From positions 1,749 to 14,240 of the forward strand of contig DUJC01000060.1 of assembly GCA_013330015.1 (NCBI GenBank): a stretch of DNA of 12,492 nucleotides. Direction: 5' to 3'. The stretch comes from Candidatus Poseidoniaceae archaeon (lineage in GTDB: Archaea > Thermoplasmatota > Poseidoniia > Poseidoniales > Poseidoniaceae). Shown here piece by piece: positions 7,014-12,492 of the stretch; position 1 is the first letter of the stretch, and each line of letters opens with the position of its first letter. The notes beneath the pieces are model-generated. The model saw only the letters and a list, made by a program, of their open reading frames with translations, ran no database searches and had not been told where the DNA came from. The translations under genes were made by a program, and so were the position numbers.

Positions 7014-10000
7014 TTAGTATTGCAATCGGTCGAGATATTGCTGGCCGTAATACTGCCATTGTTCCATGGTCCAACCCGCTGGTAGGCCACCTGGTGGCAA
7101 TGGAGGTCCTGCGACAAAGGGTAGTACAACCGGTTGAGCAACTGGCTGGGCGACTGGTTGAGGCATCGGCTGGACGGCGGGTTGTGGGAGTGGCTGTTGG
7201 AAGATCGGAGCAGCACCACCGTACATGGAGTTAGCAACCGTGTCATGAATTGGCAAGGTGTTTTGATTCCATGCTGTTTCAGACTCGAGGAATTTGGTGT
7301 CGCCGCCTCGACGGGACATCATCAAACCAAGGGCCAGTGCGACGAAAATCACGCCAGCAACGATGCCTAGGATGAGCATCCAGTTGGTATCACTCGATGC
7401 CTCGGATGTGTCACCAGATTGCATGTTCTCAACAGGGCAGTTCGCACGAGGGTCATCACAGGCCGTATCGTATTGAGCACGCTTGTCTGTGAGGATCGCT
7501 GCAATGTCTTCCTTGTATTGCTCGTTGAGGATTGAATCATCGTTCTGCTGAGATTCGAGTTCTGCGATTTCTTGCTTTAGTTGATCGATGTAGGATGAAA
7601 GCGTCTCATCGTCCATGTCAACAGGTGCAGGGAGTTCTTCGAGAATGTCCCACTTTACGCTTACAATGGTCTTGTAATCGTCTCCGTTGGTATCAGAAGC
7701 AGTGATTGAGAGTTGGTAGTAGTCCTTGTAGACAGAGCCTGATGGACGTGCGCTTTGGTCGGGCATGAAGATGGATGGGATGTCCAACTTCGTTGACCAA
7801 CCAACCAACGAACGAGTGATGTCAAGGTTTTCTTCGTAGAGACCATCGCAGGTTCCGGTCTCATCGTTGCAGATGTTCCATGTAGTTTCAATGACTGTAA
7901 AGGTTGGTGCAATGTCAGTGAGGAAGATGTTTGCCGTTGGTATCTGATCGATGTAGGTGTTCTCCATCTCGACATAGAAGTGTCCGCTTCCATCATCAAC
8001 CTTGGTGATGTAGAGCGGGTAAGCGTCAAACACATCGACAGTGATGGTGTAGGTGTTGCTGTCGTATCGGTCAATTGTGTTCATGGTGACCGTATGAAGG
8101 CCTGAAGTTTGGAAATTCAGGGTCATCGTTCCATCGATAGGGTTGTACTTTGCAGCACCTTGTTCGTCGGAGGAAACGGTGATGAACGCTTCATTCGATG
8201 GGTTATCGACGTCCGTGAGCAGCGCCATCAGATTGATGACACGTTGCGTACCGAGTTTTTGCGTAGTCATCTCAAGACCGGTGAGGTCGAGACGAGGAGC
8301 GTCGTTGATTGGGTTGACCTTGACCAACAGCGTCTGGTCAGAGAACTGCTCACCATCGCTTGCACGAATGGTAACGGTTGTTTCACCGTTTACATCGTCA
8401 TCCAGTGTTTCGAAGACGATGTTTGTTGTGTTGAGGTAAACATCAAACACGTTGCTGTTTGACATTGAGATGATTTCGAGCGAGAGGGATGAGGCTGGAA
8501 CAGAAGCACCGGTGTCGTCAGTATCCGAGAGGAATGGAAGCAAGCTAAGTGTGCCCATGGAAGCCTCATCAACGATTTGTGTTGGAAGAGCCTGCCAACG
8601 AGGTTGTCCGTTCTCAAGGACATTGAAGAGGAGTGTACCGTATGGAAGTCCATCGCTGCCGTAGTTGGCACCATCATCCATGAAAATCTCGATGCCCTGT
8701 TGTCCGAGTGGACATCCTTGCGTTGGGCTCCAAGCAAAGCGGACTTCGACTTCGGTTGTTGCAGGGTGCCATCCAATAAATGCAGCGTCACTACTGGTAA
8801 TGATCAAGTCGGACAGTGGCGTCTCTGGATCGGAAACAATACCGGTCAAATCGACTTTGGTGGCAACATCGCATGGAACTGGGTTAACTTGGTTTGGAGT
8901 AATGGATGGCGGTGCGTTCATGAGGTCAAATACCGCATTAGCCATCGACCACCCAGAGGTCTGTCCACGAGCATCAACGGTCCTCGAACGTAGGTCGTAA
9001 AGACCGGCAGGCATGTCCAGTGTTGGAAGAATAGAGTACTCTCTGCCTTCATTTGCTGAACCAAGATAGAGGATGTTGTCTCCACCCGTGACGACATCCC
9101 CTGTCCATTGACCCTTTCCAGCCTCTGAAATTTCGACATCAAACGTCAACGTGTCGATGCTGTCAACATTGTCATCTGCATCACCCTTGGCGAGAACGGA
9201 GAAATACTGACCTCGACTGATTTCAGATGTTCCTATGACTTGTGGTGTCTTGGACTTTGGAGGTCGGTCGTGATCGAGGTCAGTGGTCGCTTGATTGTTC
9301 GAGGTGACGCTCTCACCGCTTGTGGAGAGTTCAACGCCGAAAACGGTTTTCCAACCGTTGGAAGGAAGAGCGCTTGTATCGAATGTTGTCTGAGCGGTCA
9401 TCGTTCGTGAAGCACCACTCGTTGTCAATGTGTTGATTGTTGTTCCTTGGCCGATGTAATTCTTATTTCCGTTGAGGATATAGTAGAAATCAACGCTACC
9501 ACCGCTGTTGTAGTCAAGGTCACCAGAGTTAGCAACCGTTGCATCGAGTGTGACGATGTCTCCGCGGACGTAGGAAGCACCAGCAGGGCTGGTGACAGTA
9601 AACGCTGGGATTGAAAGATCCATTTTTGGCCCCATGGTTGAGTCGATAGCATGGTAGACGTGAGGACTTGAACCACCGACTGAGACAGTGTTACCGCTCA
9701 TGAGGACTCCGACAACAATCGCTTTGCTGAGTCCGCCTGGAACGACGGCAGCAGGGACACTGGTCCAAGAAACCGATTGGGATGTGGATGTTGGGGTAAC
9801 GCTGGCAAAGGCACTACCTGAACCTGAACTCTTCGATTTGTAGGTGTTACCTGCGGTCAGCCAAGCCATCCAGCAGTTGTATCCGTGAGGGATACCGGAG
9901 GAGTAGGAATATCCTGTGCAGTCCTTGTCGACGAGTGCTGCATAGAGTTTCATGTTCCCTGCTGCGCTACCCGAACCTGTGTACTTGTAGGTAATGTCGA

Positions 10001-10529
10001 TGTTGTAGTTTGAGCCGGATTGGCTGATTGCTGCAGTCATGCCGTAATCGTTGACGGTGCTGTGCATTCCACCGCCACTGGAGAAAAGAGAGTCGTATGT
10101 GGTGCCAGCGCTGTTGGCACCACTCTGACGCTTATCGGTTCGATCGCCGAAGTAGGCATCTGGTGCACCACCTGTTGTCCATGCCCAGTTGTATGGAGCG
10201 ACGTTTCCAGCACGTGCTGTGTTTGTAGTGCCAAAGGATGCAGACATGTAAGTAACGTAGACGTATTCGTCTGGGTGGTTCTGCTTGATAGAGTGGTGGG
10301 CGTCTGAACCGCCACCTGGTTTTGAACAGTGACCACAGTTGTCGGAAGAGATGTATTGGCCGAAGACAACGTGCCCTGGGCTGGTGGCTTGGGACGGGTT
10401 CTGGACGATGGTTTCTTCCTCAAGGATTTCAGGTTCAATACCGTTGTATTCAGAAGTTAAACCTGCCATGAGACTTCCAACAAAGAGGAAGACAATAGTA
10501 AAAGCCATGGCTCGGACGCTGATTTGCAT
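7014..10529 (-). CDS. Large secreted, C-terminally membrane-anchored protein: thioredoxin-like domain, CARDB/Ig-like domains, Pro/Gln-rich tail
   Basis: 1171 residues. A signal peptide or N-terminal helix spans 1-23. It is followed by a thioredoxin-like domain with DNCGHC (C65, C68) and, about 55 residues on, GAPDAYFG, which matches the thioredoxin cis-proline region; this resembles Omp28-type domains. A CARDB-like beta domain covers about 303-415, with ATVANSGDLDYNSGG. Ig- or cadherin-like units follow, including VNPINDAPRLDLTG near 738. A coiled coil runs from about 973 to 1020, then a single membrane helix at 1049-1071 followed by SRRGG. The cytoplasmic tail has PQP/AQPV repeats (1111-1137) and ends with LPAGWTMEQWQYYGQQYL. 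The expected topology is outside domains and inside tail. All ten cysteines are extracellular and fall into close pairs. A disulfide or redox role at the cell surface is possible but unproven. The ATG at 10529 has a strong TATA box about 24 bases upstream. LonB follows 64 bp downstream. Confidence 0.85.
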   Translation of the reverse strand: MQISVRAMAFTIVFLFVGSLMAGLTSEYNGIEPEILEEETIVQNPSQATSPGHVVFGQYISSDNCGHCSKPGGGSDAHHSIKQNHPDEYVYVTYMSASFGTTNTARAGNVAPYNWAWTTGGAPDAYFGDRTDKRQSGANSAGTTYDSLFSSGGGMHSTVNDYGMTAAISQSGSNYNIDITYKYTGSGSAAGNMKLYAALVDKDCTGYSYSSGIPHGYNCWMAWLTAGNTYKSKSSGSGSAFASVTPTSTSQSVSWTSVPAAVVPGGLSKAIVVGVLMSGNTVSVGGSSPHVYHAIDSTMGPKMDLSIPAFTVTSPAGASYVRGDIVTLDATVANSGDLDYNSGGSVDFYYILNGNKNYIGQGTTINTLTTSGASRTMTAQTTFDTSALPSNGWKTVFGVELSTSGESVTSNNQATTDLDHDRPPKSKTPQVIGTSEISRGQYFSVLAKGDADDNVDSIDTLTFDVEISEAGKGQWTGDVVTGGDNILYLGSANEGREYSILPTLDMPAGLYDLRSRTVDARGQTSGWSMANAVFDLMNAPPSITPNQVNPVPCDVATKVDLTGIVSDPETPLSDLIITSSDAAFIGWHPATTEVEVRFAWSPTQGCPLGQQGIEIFMDDGANYGSDGLPYGTLLFNVLENGQPRWQALPTQIVDEASMGTLSLLPFLSDTDDTGASVPASSLSLEIISMSNSNVFDVYLNTTNIVFETLDDDVNGETTVTIRASDGEQFSDQTLLVKVNPINDAPRLDLTGLEMTTQKLGTQRVINLMALLTDVDNPSNEAFITVSSDEQGAAKYNPIDGTMTLNFQTSGLHTVTMNTIDRYDSNTYTITVDVFDAYPLYITKVDDGSGHFYVEMENTYIDQIPTANIFLTDIAPTFTVIETTWNICNDETGTCDGLYEENLDITRSLVGWSTKLDIPSIFMPDQSARPSGSVYKDYYQLSITASDTNGDDYKTIVSVKWDILEELPAPVDMDDETLSSYIDQLKQEIAELESQQNDDSILNEQYKEDIAAILTDKRAQYDTACDDPRANCPVENMQSGDTSEASSDTNWMLILGIVAGVIFVALALGLMMSRRGGDTKFLESETAWNQNTLPIHDTVANSMYGGAAPIFQQPLPQPAVQPMPQPVAQPVAQPVVLPFVAGPPLPPGGLPAGWTMEQWQYYGQQYLDRLQY
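7130..7203 (-). repeat. Short in-frame repeats encoding a Pro/Gln-rich cytoplasmic linker
   Basis: This coding stretch specifies residues of about 1111-1135 of the large secreted protein, with repeated P-x-P-Q-P and A-Q-P-V units. It lies between the membrane helix and the C-terminal GWTMEQW motif and probably forms a flexible, extended spacer. Confidence 0.5.
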
Positions 10530-10547
10530 AATAAACGGACGACTATT

Positions 10548-10558
10548 CGATATATAAT
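10548..10558 (-). promoter_or_regulatory. Strong TATA box of the large secreted-protein gene
   Basis: On the minus strand the sequence reads ATTATATATCG, with TTATATAT at 10557-10550. It is centred about 24 bases before the ATG at 10529. This is the clearest core promoter in the window and predicts a leaderless mRNA. Confidence 0.65.
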
Positions 10559-10581
10559 GCTACGCTGTTTCCGTCTGAACA

Positions 10582-10610
10582 ATTTTATTTAGAACATTTC
10601 ATTAATTTTG
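10582..10610 (+). promoter_or_regulatory. AT-rich candidate promoter of trmI
   Basis: Two TATA-like elements, ATTTTATTTAG (10582-10592) and ATTAATTTTG (10601-10610), lie upstream of the trmI ATG. The nearer is about 40 bases from the start, which predicts a leader of roughly 15 bases rather than a leaderless transcript. The rest of the 116-bp divergent gap (10530-10645) shows no other feature. Confidence 0.35.
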
Positions 10611-10645
10611 CAAAAGACTGATGGTGAAAACGGATTCCCACAACC

Positions 10646-11434
10646 ATGGCAGACGCATCCATTGCGGCATTGGTCGAAGAAAGTGGTCGCGTTCACATCG
10701 TTGAACTCATTGATGAAACAGTGAAAATCAAGGGAATTGGTGTCTTCAATCCAAAAAGAACCGTTGAGAACATTGCGTTAGGACAAGAGGTGCAAATTGG
10801 TGCGAAGATATTCACGCACTTGCCGCCACGCCTTCCTGAATTGATTGCCGGCATGAAGCGGAGAGCCCAAACCATTGGATCGAAAGATGCCGGAGTCCTC
10901 ATCGCCAGATTGGGTATTGGCCCGGGCGATGTGCTCCTCGAAGCTGGTTTAGGCTCAGGTGGCCAGTCGATGCACCTCGCCCGAGTTCTAGGCGAATCCG
11001 GTCATCTCATCACCGTCGAGCCAAGAGAGGAACACTCAGACGTTGGTCTCGAGAATTTGAAGACACTTGCCATTGCCGTGCCACAATTTCCAAAGCATTC
11101 GCACGTTCATGGCAGAATCGAATCGTGCATCGACGAGATTCAAACGATTTCGAAGCAGGTTGATGCAATTCTTCTCGACCTACCAGACCATTCCATCGCC
11201 ATCGAAGCGGTTGCTCCTTTGCTCAATGTTGGTGGCAGACTGTCTTGTTACTGTCCAGTTTCAAGTCAACTCGAACATGCGTGGGTTGCATGTGAAGAAG
11301 CTGGGCTTGAGGTTGAATGGGCAGGCGAAGTCATTGAGCGTGAATGGGGCAAAGCAAGCAAAGGTGGTGTACGGCCAGTCAACGGCCCCTTCGGCCACAC
11401 GGCATTCCTTCTCATCGCTCAACGAAAAGCGTGA
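10646..11434 (+). CDS. trmI: tRNA (adenine-N1)-methyltransferase TrmI
   Basis: 262 residues. An N-terminal small beta domain (1-60) precedes the linker RAQTIGSKDAGVLIARLGIG, which corresponds to the TrmI/Gcd14 family segment usually ending YPKD. The Rossmann-type SAM-binding domain follows, with motif I at VLLEAGLGSGG (96-106), the acidic ribose-binding position E125 in TVEPREE, and the family motif ILLDLPD (175-181) with D178. Then come GGRLSCYCPVSSQLE (196-210) and a C-terminal GPFGHTAFLL. Archaeal TrmI makes m1A at position 58, and in some species also 57, of the tRNA T-loop as a homotetramer in the cytoplasm. The ATG at 10646 gives the expected N-terminal length. The usual Tyr-Pro of YPKD is Gly-Ser here, a small departure. 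The stop codon abuts that of the convergent zinc-ribbon protein gene. Confidence 0.93.
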   Translation: MADASIAALVEESGRVHIVELIDETVKIKGIGVFNPKRTVENIALGQEVQIGAKIFTHLPPRLPELIAGMKRRAQTIGSKDAGVLIARLGIGPGDVLLEAGLGSGGQSMHLARVLGESGHLITVEPREEHSDVGLENLKTLAIAVPQFPKHSHVHGRIESCIDEIQTISKQVDAILLDLPDHSIAIEAVAPLLNVGGRLSCYCPVSSQLEHAWVACEEAGLEVEWAGEVIEREWGKASKGGVRPVNGPFGHTAFLLIAQRKA

Positions 11435-12492
11435 TTAGAATTTTGGAGCCGAACCGTATTCCACCACCCGGATGCTCGAATCGCATGTTGGGCAGGTGAA
11501 TCGGAACGGTGGTTCGTTTCCACCTGGAACGGCGAGACGGGCGTCACAGGAAGGACAGGATATGCGTCGGTTTGTATCCATTCGACATTCGTTTGGACCA
11601 AGAGCATATTGCTTCGTCTCTTCTTCCTCCTCATCCTCTTCATCGTCGGATTCAGTTGCAGGGATACGAGGTGTTCTGAATCGGAGAACCAGCAATGCGA
11701 GTGCGAAGAGAACATAACCCGCAGCAATCAATTGTAAGGTGGTTTGCTTTCCGATTTCGACCCCCAACAGTTCGATACCTTGAGGTGGTTTTGGCTCACC
11801 GAGGACATCGATTTCAATCGAAGAAGATTCCGCATCGACACTACTACCGTCGATTTGAATAAGCGCTCGGACTCGGAGTTCCACATCTGTGGATTCCATT
11901 GTTAGAGCGTTAAGCCGGACAACGAAAATTTCTGATGCCCCTGGTTCAAGAGCAAATGCATCCGTGACTTCACCCAAGGAATTGTTCCATCGAATGTCAA
12001 GAACGCCATCTCCAACACCAACCATCGTCAGTTTGCCAGAAATAGCGATGTTCGCAAGATTGGTGATGGTGACCGTTGTTGATGAGCCACCGAGGTAGGG
12101 GATTCTCAAGGCTTCATCGTCCATGCTGATGGCTGCGACAGAGGATGAATTCCACGTTGCATCAACGGTATAGACAACCACTTCATTCTGAATCGCATTG
12201 GAGCGCGCGTTTGAGACGGATCTGAAACTGAAGGCATTGGTCCCAGCTAACGCATTTGAAGGGATTTCGCAGTTCCAAGGAAGTTCAGATGATGATGCAC
12301 CAGGTTGCAAAAGTACGGATGATTCAATGTCACAATCCAAACCTATGGATGACAGTGTGAAGATGTCGACACTGTTGCCCGTGTTGGTGACTTTGAGCGT
12401 TCCATCGATGGTACCACCTGCTTCTGAAGTTGCATCGTTTTCATAGACGAACAGGTCCGAACCTGCAGTCATTGGAAGCAGTGTGATGAGTG
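11435..12492 (-). CDS. Cell-surface protein with NEW3/Ig-like domains, one membrane helix and a cytoplasmic zinc ribbon, partial (N-terminus outside window)
   Basis: The frame is open to the right edge; the ATG at 12472 is probably internal, since LITLLP is encoded in frame before it. Numbering here is from that ATG. Two beta-rich repeats of about 110 residues are visible. The first has GTLKVTNTGNSVDIFTLS and LLQPGAS, and the second has TTVTITNLANIAISGKL and LEPGAS. They resemble NEW3/CARDB-type adhesion or spacer domains. A helix at 245-265 is followed by basic RFRTPR, an acidic run (276-285) and a C-terminal zinc ribbon with CPSC (306-309) and CPTC (327-330). The presumed topology is beta domains outside and zinc ribbon in the cytoplasm. 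The ribbon spacing resembles MJ0042-type ribbons. Function unknown. It converges with zero gap on trmI. Confidence 0.78.
   Translation of the reverse strand, partial: LITLLPMTAGSDLFVYENDATSEAGGTIDGTLKVTNTGNSVDIFTLSSIGLDCDIESSVLLQPGASSSELPWNCEIPSNALAGTNAFSFRSVSNARSNAIQNEVVVYTVDATWNSSSVAAISMDDEALRIPYLGGSSTTVTITNLANIAISGKLTMVGVGDGVLDIRWNNSLGEVTDAFALEPGASEIFVVRLNALTMESTDVELRVRALIQIDGSSVDAESSSIEIDVLGEPKPPQGIELLGVEIGKQTTLQLIAAGYVLFALALLVLRFRTPRIPATESDDEEDEEEEETKQYALGPNECRMDTNRRISCPSCDARLAVPGGNEPPFRFTCPTCDSSIRVVEYGSAPKF

Noticed and set aside
1..12492. CRISPR array, tRNA, rRNA, insertion sequence or attachment site
   Set aside because: I looked for spaced direct repeats, tRNA T-loop patterns, transposase motifs and terminal inverted repeats and saw none; coding regions fill nearly the whole window.

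Overview
The window looks like a compact archaeal chromosome segment, most likely marine Thermoplasmatota (Marine Group II, Candidatus Poseidoniales). The archaeal call rests on gene content: ribosomal protein L40e, a UPF0147 protein, a membrane-anchored archaeal LonB protease, an archaeal-type TrmI tRNA methyltransferase and a PibD/FlaK-like prepilin peptidase. It is supported by TATA-like boxes about 24-28 bases upstream of several start codons, as expected for leaderless archaeal transcripts. The finer placement is inferred from the style of the large secreted proteins: an extracellular domain chain, one membrane helix, and a short cytoplasmic tail that is Pro/Gln-rich or a zinc ribbon. No rRNA, tRNA, CRISPR array or mobile element was seen.

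Layout. Positions 1-498 (minus) hold the N-terminal part of a metallo-beta-lactamase-fold protein whose visible metal ligands are all replaced. It diverges from rpl40e (560-709, plus). Rpl40e converges, 3 bp apart, on a prepilin peptidase-like gene (713-1711, minus), which diverges from a UPF0147 gene (1792-2058, plus). The UPF0147 gene converges with zero gap on a run of four minus-strand genes. In transcription order these are a 1171-residue secreted thioredoxin-like/CARDB/Ig-like protein (10529-7014), lonB (6949-4913), an MFS transporter (4863-3517) and an AI-2E-family permease (3486-2059). The large secreted gene has its own strong TATA box and diverges from trmI (10646-11434, plus). TrmI converges with zero gap on the 3' end of a second cell-surface protein carrying a cytoplasmic zinc ribbon (11435 to beyond 12492, minus).

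How they may fit together. Most minus-strand genes act at or outside the membrane: protein processing (prepilin peptidase), membrane proteolysis (LonB), transport (MFS, AI-2E) and surface proteins. The plus-strand genes (L40e, TrmI, UPF0147) look like information-processing or housekeeping genes. No dedicated defence or biosynthetic system is evident. The items most worth a second look are the ligand-less MBL protein, the domain layout and C-terminal motif of the large secreted protein, the zinc ribbon on the second surface protein, and the convergent gene ends with abutting stop codons.
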